DNA of 64,000 nt from Strongylocentrotus droebachiensis (GCA_035222895.1 JAVYIG010000095.1:186001-250000), one strand, 5' to 3'. Shown: positions 47,956-59,172, counted from the stretch's first letter. Numbers and translations are program-made. The notes: generated from the sequence alone by a model not told the origin.

Positions 47956-48175
47956 GTTTATATAGCGCTTAATACATGTTAGATGTCTCTAAGCTCTTTA
48001 CAGAAATATAACTACCCTGGTCATCAGATTCAAGGTTACCCGCAAAAAATATAAGCACATTATCCACTCCCTCGGGAGTATTCCAGCCAGGCGCCGTTTT
48101 ACAAACGCTCACAATGCTGAGCAAACTACATTGACTGTCGTACCCTATTGGGAAATATAGATAACATTCCATGCT
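47951..48175. repeat. Probable dispersed retroelement-derived repeat
   Basis: The segment holds tttatatagcgcttaatac...taagctctttacag and ttccagccaggcgccgtttt. These motifs are familiar to me from dispersed sea urchin repeats, possibly a LINE or SINE 3' region. No copy elsewhere in the window confirms it, so family and limits are tentative. Confidence 0.4.
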
Positions 48176-48179
48176 TAAT

Positions 48180-49370
48180 TACAATATTATTATTCCACTA
48201 TTCCACTATATTCCTTCATTACAGCAGATTAAAAATGTTAAAAAAACAACGGATGAAAATCTTGCTATTTCTCTATGTCTATGAATTTAAAGAGCGATAA
48301 CAACAAAATAAAAATAAGGTTAATAAGAGATGACTACGAAGATGTGGAGTGCAATTTACAATCGGGGGGGGGGGGGCTTGAGCGTTAGAGATTAGTTATT
48401 TATTTTATTTTTACAACCAAAATCATGGAAATTGGGCATTGTAATCGGGTGTCCGCATGAACGCTTGGACTAACATGAGCCGATATTAAATTTGTTTGAA
48501 TAAATAAAAGAGGCCGTTTACAGGGGTACACGGTGCCACGAATTAAAACAAAATACGTGTTCCTCGCGATTTTAGAGCCTTTATAATGAGATTGCATTTT
48601 CAAGGATTTCTCTTCTCTTTTTGCTGATTAGCTCTTGATCATCTCTTCAATCTAATCACTGTTCTCATGTGTGCTGTTATCCTACTAAGAAGCCCAATCA
48701 AAATCCATGTTATATCTCCTCCTAACCGAACGCCCTTCCCCCAAATCAACCTCCACGGCTTTGTCAAATTCGTGAGTCAGCGCTGCGGCTTATAGAGTAA
48801 GCGAACAATTTCCAAAAGAGCTGTTACAAATTCGCTCACCAGAAATGTATGATCATGAAAAGGCGAGTAATGAGCGATATTTCCGACCAATTTGATGAAG
48901 CAAATTACCTTCCCTTCATGAGATAAGAAGAGGCATCGTTTCGTTGTGATACCCTACGCATCTATGCACATGGTTTTAATTGAAAAATCCATCAAACAAA
49001 TTTGTATTCGGGGAATCGGTAGAAAGGCGAGTCCGCAGAGCGCGAGATTATTTCCCCGCTCTTCGCCACCAGGCAGGCCATGGTCATCTGCCTTAAATAC
49101 GCTGAAGGAAGAATGATATGAAGAAGAAAAATCCGCATCATTTTGTTTGCATTTCTAGAATAAAGTTTAGAAGCAGTGATAACTGTAATGATCATGAGTT
49201 AAATATCAAGTTAAATCATTTGCATATGTACACAATTTACATTATTAGTTTGTATATTTAAGACAGTGTTGAGTATTCTTGTTTTTAAAGTATCGATTGT
49301 AATAGTAAATTCATTATTTTTTGTTTTGCTACGTTTTCTAAACTGTTTTGTACCAAAATACTTTGTTTAG
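48180..49370. other. Intergenic, with a GC-richer island
   Basis: A G-run lies at 48364-48376. 48740-49130 is less repetitive and GC-richer, with a TGAGTCAGC (48773-48781) and AGATAAG-type motif (about 48923-48929) that could be bZIP/Maf and GATA sites. Frames at 48400-48603 and 48992-49195 (minus) have no motifs. Confidence 0.45.
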
Positions 49371-49379
49371 CTGTTTAAG

Positions 49380-49515
49380 GGGTTAGGGTTGACTAGCACA
49401 TGTGCTATTATCTGGCCCCTTTTACCAACCAATAGTTTCTCTTCTTGTATATGTAAAATCTTTGTATGAAATGTAAATGTATTGCTGTTGGTAAATAAAT
49501 CAAATCAAATCAAAA
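49380..49515 (+). mobile_element. LINE 3' end with (CAAAT)n tail
   Basis: Plus-strand sequence ending gctgttggtaaataaatcaaatcaaatcaaa resembles the 3' UTR and pentanucleotide tail of CR1/L2-like LINEs. No coding part is present, so this is a severely 5'-truncated copy. Its left limit is uncertain, perhaps near the gttagggttgac at 49382. Confidence 0.6.
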
Positions 49516-49519
49516 TAAA

Positions 49520-50235
49520 ATTATGTAAAACTTGCCGATTTGTCTTTGCTATCGAATATGAAAGCATGGGAAAAAAATAGCCCGGCGATACATAATATAT
49601 ATGTTTTTCTTTGATTGTCTTCCTTTTTGATTTTGTTTTCTTTAGATTTTTTTTTCTTTTCTTTTTCTTCTTCAGCTTAACTGGAAACTATCATACACCG
49701 TTAAAAATACAAAATCGTCAGCATTAAAATAATTGGAATGAAGCTATGAATACAATGTTCGATTCCTAATAACCTTTCAGCCAACTGAAATTAATTTCGC
49801 CGATATTAGCAGACAGAAGAGTGATTTGGTGCAAACAATGTTTCACCCTGTTCCGATTATATTGGGTGTTAACAACGACGCAAGTAGAACTTGGGAAAGT
49901 GAAATAGTGAACAAATATTTGAAAATGTCCAATTAAGGAGTAATCATCATGCAGGCATCCCCTTCTCATGCTCGCTTGTTTTTTCTCTTCATATACACAT
50001 GTACCACGTAATTCTGTGTGATTTAATGATTATTACCTGTTCAGGTGATTGCATTCTCCTTTCCGAAAACACTTAAGCAAATCGTAACCTAATCACTTTG
50101 AAGAGGAAGCGATGTTTCTCTCGAATACATTGGTTGGTTCGCTTGGTTTTCAAGGCCGCGTGTTTAGGCCTGTTTGCAAATTAGGCCCAGAGTAGAAGGA
50201 AATAATTAAAAGGGAAAAGTTGCTTAGGACAGGCC
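49520..50235. other. Intergenic, no gene recognised
   Basis: AT-rich with T-rich tracts at 49620-49675. The minus frame 49766-49969 has no motif. Confidence 0.5.
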
Positions 50236-50320
50236 CCCACCCCCTACCACCACCACCACTACAACCACCACCACCACCACCACCACCCCCTACCACCACC
50301 ACCACCACTACCATCACACA
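50236..50320. repeat. (CCA)n/(CAC)n trinucleotide repeat
   Basis: CCA/ACC triplets in two blocks around a cccccta-type interruption (cccctaccaccacc twice). Confidence 0.88.
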
Positions 50321-50379
50321 AACACTATGAGGACAAGGCCGTAGTGCTTCACTTTCGTCAATTCAAATCTGATGATGAC

Positions 50380-50475
50380 TATAGAGAGAATAATAAAGAG
50401 AGAAAGAGAGAGGGAGAGAGAGAAAGAGAGAGAGAGAGAGAGGGGGGGGGAAGGAGAGAAGGAGAGAGAACGAGT
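50380..50475. repeat. (GA)n polypurine tract with G-run
   Basis: GA repeats with a short G-run at 50442-50449. The frames 50314-50557 across it are repeat artefacts. Confidence 0.9.
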
Positions 50476-50618
50476 TCCCATTTTGAGAGTCACTTTGAAG
50501 AATTCAATCAATGCGATGGATATCAATTTCCTTCACAGATCAATGAACAGAACATAGTAGTAATTTATAGATTACTTGGTCGGCAACGATTTTTTGTTTC
50601 TTCCTCTTTTTACAGAAC

Positions 50619-50790
50619 GAGGAGGCGCGATGACTCAGTGATAGGGCAGGGGCCTGGGAAACCAGAGGTTCCTGGGTTCGAATGCACTCGTGCCCTCCTC
50701 ATTACCAAGACCCTCGGAGAGGACTTGAGGTCGTCGGTCCCCTGGTTGCTTACTTACAAGCATATACATGCTTTCTTAGCTGTCAGGTAA
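50619..50790 (+). mobile_element. tRNA-derived SINE
   Basis: The first 82 nt forms a tRNA-like unit: 5' acceptor gaggaggc (50619-50626) pairs with gccctcctc (50692-50700), the A-box region is gatgactcagtgataggg (50629-50646), and the B-box is gggttcgaatg (50674-50684). These are the internal RNA polymerase III promoter elements. A non-tRNA body follows (attaccaagaccctcgg... to ttcttagctgtcaggtaaa), ending near an A-rich tail. Such tRNA-related SINEs are well known in sea urchins. A 148-codon plus frame (50344-50790) runs through it but mixes GA repeat and SINE and is not a gene. Confidence 0.82.
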
Positions 50791-50794
50791 AACA

Positions 50795-53700
50795 GTAGTC
50801 AACCATCAATATCGCCCCTTCGCGTCGCAGTGTGCTTTTGCGCGTTCGTTTGGCGGACACAAAAAGGCGCCATTTGTAATGCGTGTATGCCTACCATGAC
50901 ACACATTTCGGGGATATTTCATACACGATGCAGAAACGTACCATTAGATAGATCCGATTCATTTAGTATACCTGGGTTGAGAAAGACAACTGTAACATTG
51001 TGTCTAATGAAAGCAATGGACAAAGGAATACGTAAATGGGTGATACCAACTCGAAACTTCCTTACCAAGATTAAACAGAGTTAACAATGAATGCGCCGCT
51101 ATTCCATGTCTTCAACCGTACCAAGACGTGTATGGTCTTCATTCACAGCATTTTTATGCATTGATATTGTCTGTATTTGTTTTCATTTGATTGATAAATG
51201 TCATCATTGTCTACGATTCCGCCAAACTAAGATAACAACAAAACCACCTTTAGTTAGGTTTCGTCTGTTCGCATGACTTTGTGTCTTCTTTCGTTACATG
51301 TAAGAATAGCGCAATTAGTGCCTATTATCATCCCCCAGCAAATCGGACAGAGGGGCTATTATGACCCTCTTTCGATCTGGAGAGGGTGTCAATAGATCCT
51401 AAGTGGTTGCTGATAGCCTTATTTATGATTCACTGATCAATTAAAGGAAGGATCATCCCTACTTGAGTCGACGTCAAGGAGTAGATCTAATCCTACAATC
51501 GGTCTGCCGACTGGACCGGTTTTCTTTAGGTAAAAAAATCCGATGTCCGAAGCCTTTCCTTTTTTCATTATCAAAGTAATAGATGCGGATGCGTTTGATG
51601 TTTTCATTTTGTATCAACGATATCGAAACGGTTTCGGGATCGATTCTGTGTCGTCTGCGGTATTTTAATCCCTATTTTATTCGCGTGACACCACATGAAG
51701 TCAAGCAATTTTTAGTATCAGTGTCAGATTTTACTTGTGAGTAAAAATTGTCTTCGAAGAGGTTTCGATCATGAGTGATTGAAACCGTGCTCAGGTAGTA
51801 GTTCCGTGCACTTTGCAGGAGTACAAAAGATGGCAGGAGAAAAAGTATTATACATTCAGAACTTAATGAACTCATTTCCCATATAAATGAATTGCGCATA
51901 TAATGTCCCATACATCTCATTTCCAGTAACTCCTAGTGTTAAACAAGAACAATTCAATCTTCATGAGCTCATTGCTAAAACTATCAATTTCACGATATTA
52001 ATATTATAGCGCCTTGTTCATTTTTTTCGTCGAGTTTTGTTTAATTTTTCCAAATGTGGTTTCTTGACATGGCTCGATGGGGACATGCGGACACTGTAAT
52101 TCCAACAGGTAACAAAATATTACCTTCTTCAGCATTCAATCACTTACGAGACAAGGTAAAGCGGTCAATGGTGTCGATGTGAGATGGAGGGCGTTTCTCT
52201 CGCTGTTCATAAACATTATTGTGTTACTGGACTTGGTCAACAGAATTGTATATCATTATAATATCAAGATGACACACGCACACGCGACCTTACCCTCACA
52301 CGCTCAGAGTCCCCTTGAATAACTTGAGGAACCGTCACCAGCAGAAAAGACAGCAACGAAACAGAGTAGCTTTATAATACGAATTTTGTTCCACAGTGCT
52401 ATTGGCATAGTTGGAGGAATAATGCTTATTCATCAAAATAACTGTGCATGAATCGCCTATCGTCGGCATAAATAAATCATGAATAATATTACTCGACAGA
52501 TTAATCTTTTGATGCCATATAAGTAAAAATATTATTCATGTCATTTTCTTTTAAATTAAACAGGCCTACACATCCAAAGCCTTAGGCCCTGTATTGTAAT
52601 ATATCATATGAGAATTGTAAAGAAACTGCAAGCGCCTCTTTTTTAATTCCAAAACTGAGACGTAATTTCATTCGATTTCTAGCGATGGAAAAGAGCTCTG
52701 TAATATTCATCCTGGCTATCAGAATGTTAATAATCGTTAGTAGATACAACACGAGACTCGGTGAGAGCACTTGCTTTCTACAATCATTTTGACGACTTTA
52801 TGACACTTCGGTCCCACACGTTGACATTGATGATGGGAAAATCGACAGGTGAGGCACACGCTAAGCAAACGGTGCTGTTTGGTAAAGGCAAACGTCTTTG
52901 ACATTTTTATAGACCCATGGTGATGGGTGATTACAGTCGTTTAGTCGCAAGTATTCTCGGTTTCATTTGATTCATTCAACGTGGACGGAGTTCATTAATA
53001 TTGGTATATTGATGTGTGTGTGTGGAGCAAATATATAATAAGAACTGTGGTTCTGCTTCAAGGCTGGTCTTCTTTCTTTGTGGGTCCTGTAGAAAATGTG
53101 TGCATTGGCCGGTTATTGCGATTTCAATATAATTTCCAACATGTCAAATGTTGTTTTCATCCGTCATTTTACTCATGTCTTCAAAAAGCCTAGTGCCGTG
53201 TTTTTCTTCAGATACCCTTTTCCTTTTTGTTGGAAGGAATTGCGTCGACTCTCTCCCTCCATGATACAATGTAGCTTAAAAATGACCACAGCATTAATGG
53301 AAAAAAACTACGGCGCCACCTGTTACGCGTGTCCGCCATTTTGATCGTCTCAACTTAAAGCATCGATGAGTTCATAGAATTCTCAGAGATTATTCATCAA
53401 TTTAATTATCAATTAAAGGAGCCTTTTCTGCTTCCCACACTAAAACTAGTTTCACCCTTGTCTCAAGGGTTTGCCATGCATGTTCCCCTTCATCGTGTTC
53501 ATACTACAAATATATTCTTCAGGAGACGCCAGTTTGACTTTGTACCGTTTCCATGGTAACGTAGCTCGTGGGGTGCAAATTAATCACGATACTGCATTGT
53601 TGCATTGTTTTATTGCCACCATGCCGGCTGAATATATGATGAGGTGTGAAGTCGGTTTATGATAGTGAGTCATAATTATGAAAAATAAAAAAATACAGAT

Positions 53701-54190
53701 ATTAGAAATAATCATATGTTATTATATAATTAGGGGGTTAGGGTGATTAGGGGATTAATGACAAATGTGATCTTTTATGATTGTATGGTCTTATGTCATG
53801 GAATAATACACGTCGCCATCTAAATATCCACTTTAAGTATGTATTTAGTTATATTATTTATCTTGGGAATTAAACGAGATTTCGAATGCAACTAAGAAGA
53901 CGACTTTATGATTATTTCATTATTGCATCCACATAAATACAACAAATGCATTGACAAACTAGTTTTTAATACAATTTGATCATCAACTAATCAAAACCCA
54001 AATTAGTTTGTTCCCATCGTACGACACAACAATAAACAATACATACACGTCTTGTCTTTATGTTCATCTGCAGCTATGGGTTTACATCAAAATCAGACTA
54101 TTCAGTATACATAATTATGGTTAAGTTGTAAATAATCAAGGAAGAGATATGCAGTATAACTACCAAAGCGCTGAAAATACAGGTTTCCCT
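50795..54190. other. Intergenic, with regulatory-looking islands
   Basis: A less repetitive island at 51330-51540, homeodomain-type TAAT/ATGAAT motifs around 52430-52510, and an X-box at 53547-53560. Small frames (50830-51276, 53096-53344, 53471-53662 plus; 51672-51920, 52582-52770 minus) show no motif. Confidence 0.5.
53547..53560. promoter_or_regulatory. RFX X-box consensus
   Basis: GTTTCCATGGTAAC matches the RYYNYY-N(1-3)-RRNRAC RFX consensus with intact half-sites and a 2-bp spacer. It lies in a GC-richer segment (53520-53600). No start codon or exon is assigned nearby. Confidence 0.4.
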
Positions 54191-54194
54191 GCAG

Positions 54195-54480
54195 AATATC
54201 GGCGGCACTATGGATCTAGCCGAAAGCCGAGTTTGTTCCGAACGATTGGCATCTCAAAGACCGTTCCACTTGACATCCGGGGCCTTGGCTTTCGATATGG
54301 GCGACCGAGACGACTCGTCCATAGAAAATAAGAAGGAGATTTTCTTGTTTATGTTATCCGGCGCCGTGGCATCTACAAGGGCATTGCCACCGACATTGGC
54401 ACGGTGCAGTCCCCCGAGAGAGACGAACGAAGACGAGCATGCACTCTCAAAGCGACGCGGAACGACCACGGTACTCAAAA
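54195..54480 (+). CDS. Candidate exon, unrecognised product
   Basis: An acceptor-like gtttccctgcag ends at 54194. The frame then runs NIGGTMDLAESRVCSERLAS... with ATG at 54210 and continues open to 54626, the last part entering CT repeat. To about 54480 its codons are G/C-richer at third positions than the background and it is rich in charged residues (DMGDRDDSS, RETNEDEHALSKRRG). No domain is recognised. The other plus frame (54149-54331) and a minus frame (54254-54478) are open too, so coding status is doubtful. A CpG-rich regulatory block is the alternative. Confidence 0.25.
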
Positions 54481-54596
54481 AGGAAGGAAATTATAAAATT
54501 GATATTACATCGAGCACATATTTTATCGCTATCTTTGTCTGTCTGACTGTTCGTCTGTCTATTTGTCTATTTCGTGCTCAGCATGTCACCTCCCCC

Positions 54597-54695
54597 TCCC
54601 CTCTCTCTCTCTCTCTCTCTGTCTAACTGACCTCTCTATCTCTCTTCCTCTCTATCTATCTCTCTCTCTCCCTCTCTCTCTCTCTACGTATCATT
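54597..54695. repeat. (CT)n microsatellite block
   Basis: Pyrimidine tract of CT and CTAT units. Confidence 0.9.
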
Positions 54696-54699
54696 CTCT

Positions 54700-55095
54700 C
54701 GCTTAATATCTCTACATTATATTGAATAAGGACGATTTCAAAACAATGCGCAAATGAGAGATACGAATATGTTTAATATCCCATTTTCTTGTGTCTTTTG
54801 TCTTTTCTCTCCAATTTTTTTGCCCACATATATTTTTTTCAGGGGGGGGGGGCGTGATTGTTTTCATCGAAGTTGACTGTTCTCAACAGCAGGGAGTGTG
54901 AGGCAGATGGGTGTTGAAGGTTACCAAGGAGCGAGTCACTCTTTTAAGAATTCATCGGGGAACCCTCGGTAGGTGCTAGAGAAACAATGGATAGAGGAGA
55001 AAGGAGGGCGACTGAGGGACACAAATGACATTAATAAACACCATATGGAAGTGCAAGAGACATTAAACTTGAAGATCTGATGAGGGGTCAAGTCA
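54700..55095. other. Intergenic, no gene recognised
   Basis: AT-rich spacer with a G-run of about 10 at 54843-54852. Confidence 0.5.
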
Positions 55096-55099
55096 GTTC

Positions 55100-55380
55100 A
55101 TGAAAGTGGTGGTGGTGGTGGTGACTGGTGGTGGTGTTGGTGTTTGAGGTGGTGGTAGTGGCATTGGTAGTGGCGGTGGTGGTGGTGGTGATGGAGGTGG
55201 TGGAGTGGCGGTGGATGTGATTATGATGTTGGTGGTTGTGCTTTTGTAGGTAGAGATGCATGGGGTGGTAGTGGTGGTGGTAATATATTTATAGTGTTGG
55301 TAGTGGTGGAGGTGGTGGTGGTGATAGTGGCGGCGGAGGTAGTGATGATGATGGAGGCGGATGAGGTGGTAGAAGTCGGG
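55100..55380. repeat. Degenerate (GGT)n block
   Basis: About 280 bp of GGT/GGTGGC/GTA triplets in several clusters. Confidence 0.9.
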
Positions 55381-55384
55381 ATGG

Positions 55385-56645
55385 TGCTAAAACTGATTGA
55401 GATATCTGATTTGACATGAGTTATAAAGGATGTAACTATTCACTGTTGGTTTGAATTGACGATAAGTTTAGGAGCTTTGATAGTGGTCGTGGTGACAGCG
55501 ATGTGATATCGATAAAAGTGTTGCCTTGGTGACGAAAATGAAGGTGATAAGGATATGATGAAGACACAACTGGCTAAGAAATGAATTAGAAAATACGACG
55601 ATATTTTCTGAGACATCCAGGGTTTAAAGCTGGTTGCGAAACATGCTCAAGGTGACGTTATTTTAACAGCATGGCGAGTGATGGATTTTGGTCTCTGGAA
55701 TATCTATGCTGTCTCGAGGGGGTAAGAGCTTTCACAACACTCACTTAAGACGTCTGCCATAATTCTTCCAGCATCGCTACAAGTGAGAAAAAATGACAAC
55801 TTGTAGAGTCATCTGGTTGTATCACCCCTCTCTCTCCCCCTCCCCCATCCTCTCTGCGCTCCGAAAAAATGAATTTGTATCTCCTCGTGAATTCATCAAT
55901 GGATTTATATATTTTTGGAATAATGAGCTAAAGAGTGAACGTAGATTGTATTTAAGAGGAATAAGGTTTGTGTATTTCCCAGGTGGTTCTATCAAAACAT
56001 GACCACAAGAACTTCCTGATATAAAGCCTCGTAAAAGTATCACATACAAAAGCTTCAAAAACTTTTCGTTGTCATTGTGGTGATGGAATTTATACGAGTG
56101 CCTTTGTTAGGCTTTTTAAGAGCATTTGATATTTACATTTTTCACAAAAGAAATGCCAAATGTATATGGTTTGAGGATTGAAATTGATGCATCTTCGGAA
56201 ATGTTATGCATTAAAAAGAGAGACTTTACTTGGATCTAGCCGACGAGATAGAAAAGGGAAAGCCGAGAGAAGTGGATAGTAGAGAGTATGGAAAGCGCTT
56301 GTGATATGAAGTGAGACGATACGCTTCAAGTCGAAAGAGGCTCAAGATGCCTTAGCAACAAAAAGCCTCTGTCCCTAGCAACCGAAACAAGACGGAGATG
56401 AATGGCGCTGATGACATATCGCAAGACTGACATTAAGGCCGTTAAAAGCCAAACTAGAGTGCGGAGGAATAGGGTGAGAGGAAGGAAAGGAAGAAGTAGA
56501 AGATAGATGGTGATAGTGAAAGTGCAAGAGTGAGATGTAGATGGATGAGGATGGAATAGAAATTTAAGGTAATGGAGTAATACTTCTAACAAATTATTGT
56601 TAATGGTAGTATACAGATAGATAGGTTGGCAATTAAAGTGCAGAT
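55385..56645. other. Intergenic, no gene recognised
   Basis: AT-rich. The frames 55793-56002 (plus), 55822-56058 and 56326-56592 (minus) have no motifs. Confidence 0.5.
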
Positions 56646-56649
56646 GGAT

Positions 56650-56765
56650 GGCGAAAACGTGACGAAAATGTAACGATGGATGACGAAAGGTGACGAAAGG
56701 GTGACGAAAGGGTGACGAAACAAGACAGAGATGAAAGGGTGACGAAATGGTGACGGAAATGTAAT
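56650..56765. repeat. Short tandem repeat of tgacgaaagg-type units
   Basis: About eight imperfect copies of a 10-12-bp unit (gtgacgaaag variants), directly left of the foldback element. Confidence 0.8.
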
Positions 56766-56788
56766 GGAAGTATAGAGTACCGAAGCTG

Positions 56789-56796
56789 TGACGTCA
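56789..56796. promoter_or_regulatory. CRE octamer TGACGTCA (left arm)
   Basis: Perfect palindromic CREB/ATF site within the foldback element. Its mirror partner is at 57145-57152. Occupancy is unknown. Confidence 0.35.
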
Positions 56797-57144
56797 TAAA
56801 AATCAATTTTTAGAATTTCTCAATTTTTTCTTCATATTCCGAAAGAACATCAAAAATAATGTCCAAATGTCGAAAGCCAATTGAATATGTAAAGTATTGG
56901 CTGAGATATGACCATCTGAATAAATATACTCCCCATAGGAACTCAGGATTTTATGCTCTGGCTCATAATGGTTAGGAGCCAGAGCATATAACACTGAGTT
57001 CCCATAGGACATATATTCATTCAGATGGGCATATCTCAGCCAATACTTAACATATTCAATTGGTTTTCGACATCTGGACATTATTTTTTATGTTCTTTCG
57101 GAATATGAAGAAAAAATTGAGAAATCCAAAAAATAGATTTTTGA

Positions 57145-57152
57145 TGACGTCA
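57145..57152. promoter_or_regulatory. CRE octamer TGACGTCA (right arm)
   Basis: Second perfect CRE octamer, in the inverse arm of the same foldback element. Confidence 0.35.
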
Positions 57153-57279
57153 CACTTCACCACTCTATAGACGAAAAATTACGAAGACAATGACGATGAT
57201 GTAGTACTACTGCTGATGCTTTTGTTTTTATAAATTATGTGGTGATAAAACTGACGGTAATTACACAAACTGTGCTTAC

Positions 57280-57789
57280 TTAAAGGTATTACAAAGTTTT
57301 GGTATGGGGTCATGAATTTGGTTCAAATTAACATATTGGAAGCATATGCGTTCCTACAATATACATTTATCGTTGTCGCGGTTGAAATCGAGTCTAAAGT
57401 TATGAAATTATAAATAATAAACTCTTTATGTTGTATAGCTCCCTCTCAAGGTCAAGATATTAATTTAGCTATGAAACAATGTTTCTTGACTGAAATCGAC
57501 CGATTAGCTACTCCCGTTTGGAAACTATATATCCCAACTACATATTCTGAGATTTTCATGGTCGCTTGTCGATTGTACGGCCATAGGCGCTATTTGAAAT
57601 TTATCAAAATTTACCGGGAGCACCGGTAAATTTCTATATTCAATCTTTCTCGAAAACAGAAGTGTTTTAGGGGCTAATTTTTTTTAGTGCTTATAATACA
57701 TCCACAGGGGCATTCAAATATATCAAAATTGTAAAGATTCACTATCCACCCAATTTTCAAAATTTCCCAAAACTTTGTATTACCTTTAA
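57280..57789 (-). mobile_element. 510-bp TTAA-bounded TIR element, copy B (inverted)
   Basis: Same ends as copy A (ttaaaggtattacaaag ... aatacctttaa), same 510-bp length, opposite orientation, about 10.6 kb away. The internal aatttaccggg-agca-ccggtaaatt hairpin (about 57607-57632) and the ctatacaacataaagag segment (here inverted) are conserved with scattered substitutions. No coding capacity. Confidence 0.85.
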
Positions 57790-57794
57790 TATCA

Positions 57795-59095
57795 AGAAGA
57801 AAGTATATTATGTAACAATTTGCAAAGATCAAAAGCGAGGAAGAAAAAAAATTGTTAAAAAGGCAAATAATTTCTAAACAGCTGATGTATTATCACCAAG
57901 CAATCAAATTTTTAAAAATGAGCGTATATTTTGAAAAACTATAAAAGACGCCCTCATTTAATTTTTCTAGTTATAATCCCCTCCCGTCAAATTTAATACA
58001 TGTAAGATGTCACTTGCTATTTTATGGGAAGGGGCAGAGCTGTCGCGCACATGCGACTGTCATGGTGACAAAAATTATTGTCGCTGCTGCTTTATTGTAT
58101 GGTTGTCATATTGGCAGGATTTTGATGGCGTTTTTAGGTCAATTACAATGCTGCTTTATTATTTCATCAAAAATTGACACTATTTCTGTCACTTCCAGCT
58201 TCCCGAACAAATTGTGTTTTCAAATAAAAAATGCTACTAACAATAGGTCATGCTACTCAACGTTGGCGGTTGCCCTGTTGTTAACATTATATATTGGTAT
58301 GTGATATCAAAACTTGTCGTTTATCCTCATAAATTGTCTGTCGCTGTCTCTATCACTGCCGTTTATGACTTGTTTGTTCGCTATCATATTAACTGCCTCG
58401 AATTTCTTTTGGAGTGACGATGCTCACTTATCACTCTTTTGTTTCGTGCATTTATCTTCGTCCCTGTTTCTTTGATTTTTTTTGTCCGAGATTGTCTGTG
58501 CCCAATCTCTCGTCATATCCAATCTAAGCCTTTCTCCTCTCTTAACTTTCAACTTTGTAACACTTTTCTTTCTGCTTCTCTCACATCGATTTTGACACCA
58601 GCCCGACTCCTTATTCCGTCTGAGGTTTCTACCAAGATTGTGTCATCTTTCATCCCATCATCCCTTTCCCCCAATGCTTCCAACGAATGTCTAGAGAGGG
58701 AATGATTTTGAAACGAAAGATAAAAGACTCCAAATCCTCATCCCTATATGTCTCCCCGCCGACGACGACTGAGTCGCCAAAGTTCAATGTCGAAAGCTGT
58801 AAGGCTTGACCTTGAAATCGGACCCGCCCCGACCTACCGCGCGCCTAAAGATGTGCGAACTCCTGGTAATTGGAGACCTCCTTGGACCGCATCTTTCATC
58901 TTTCGTTCGATGACAGGGGGTGAGGAGGGGGTACCTGGTCGCTGATCCGCCGTAACATACCCCCCTTTTAAGAGGAGTGGTCCCAGGGTGTGAGGGGTTG
59001 AAGCACGTTTGCGCGCGTGCTGAGCTCGTCTATCACCGGCAGCAGACAGATACTTTTTAGGGAAGGGATTATTGGGAATGAGGGTGTGTCGCGCG
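57795..59095. other. Intergenic, with a CpG-richer block
   Basis: AT-rich to about 58690. 58740-59060 is G+C- and CpG-richer with small plus and minus frames (58748-58945, 58968-59177) that are not recognisable. A CREB- or coding-related interpretation is not supported. Confidence 0.45.
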
Positions 59096-59098
59096 GAG

Positions 59099-59172
59099 AG
59101 GGGGGGGGGGGGGGGGAGGGGGTAGGTATGATGATGATGATGATGATGATGATAATATGATATGATGATGGA
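59099..59172. repeat. Poly(G) run followed by (GAT)n
   Basis: About 17-18 G at 59100-59117, then GGGGAGGGGG and ATG/GAT repeats at 59128-59170. Confidence 0.9.

Larger units (their letters stand above)
56771..57170. mobile_element. About 400-bp foldback element (near-palindromic)
   Basis: The left arm from tatagagt is the near-inverse of the right arm ending actctata, and the inverse homology continues to a short loop around 56964-56976 (stem gctctggctc / gagccagagc). The whole element can fold into one long hairpin of about 190 bp per arm. TA-type ends suggest TA target preference. Each arm contains TGACGTCA (56789-56796 and 57145-57152). The 92-codon minus frame inside is a palindrome by-product. 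Confidence 0.85.

Noticed and set aside
50344-50790. 148-codon plus frame
   Set aside because: It joins a GA microsatellite to the tRNA-derived SINE; not a gene.
56803-57081. 92-codon minus frame
   Set aside because: It lies entirely within the foldback palindrome, so its residues mirror the arm structure rather than a protein.
58748-58945. 65-codon Arg-rich plus frame in a CpG-rich block
   Set aside because: No domain or splice context; composition alone explains the open frame.
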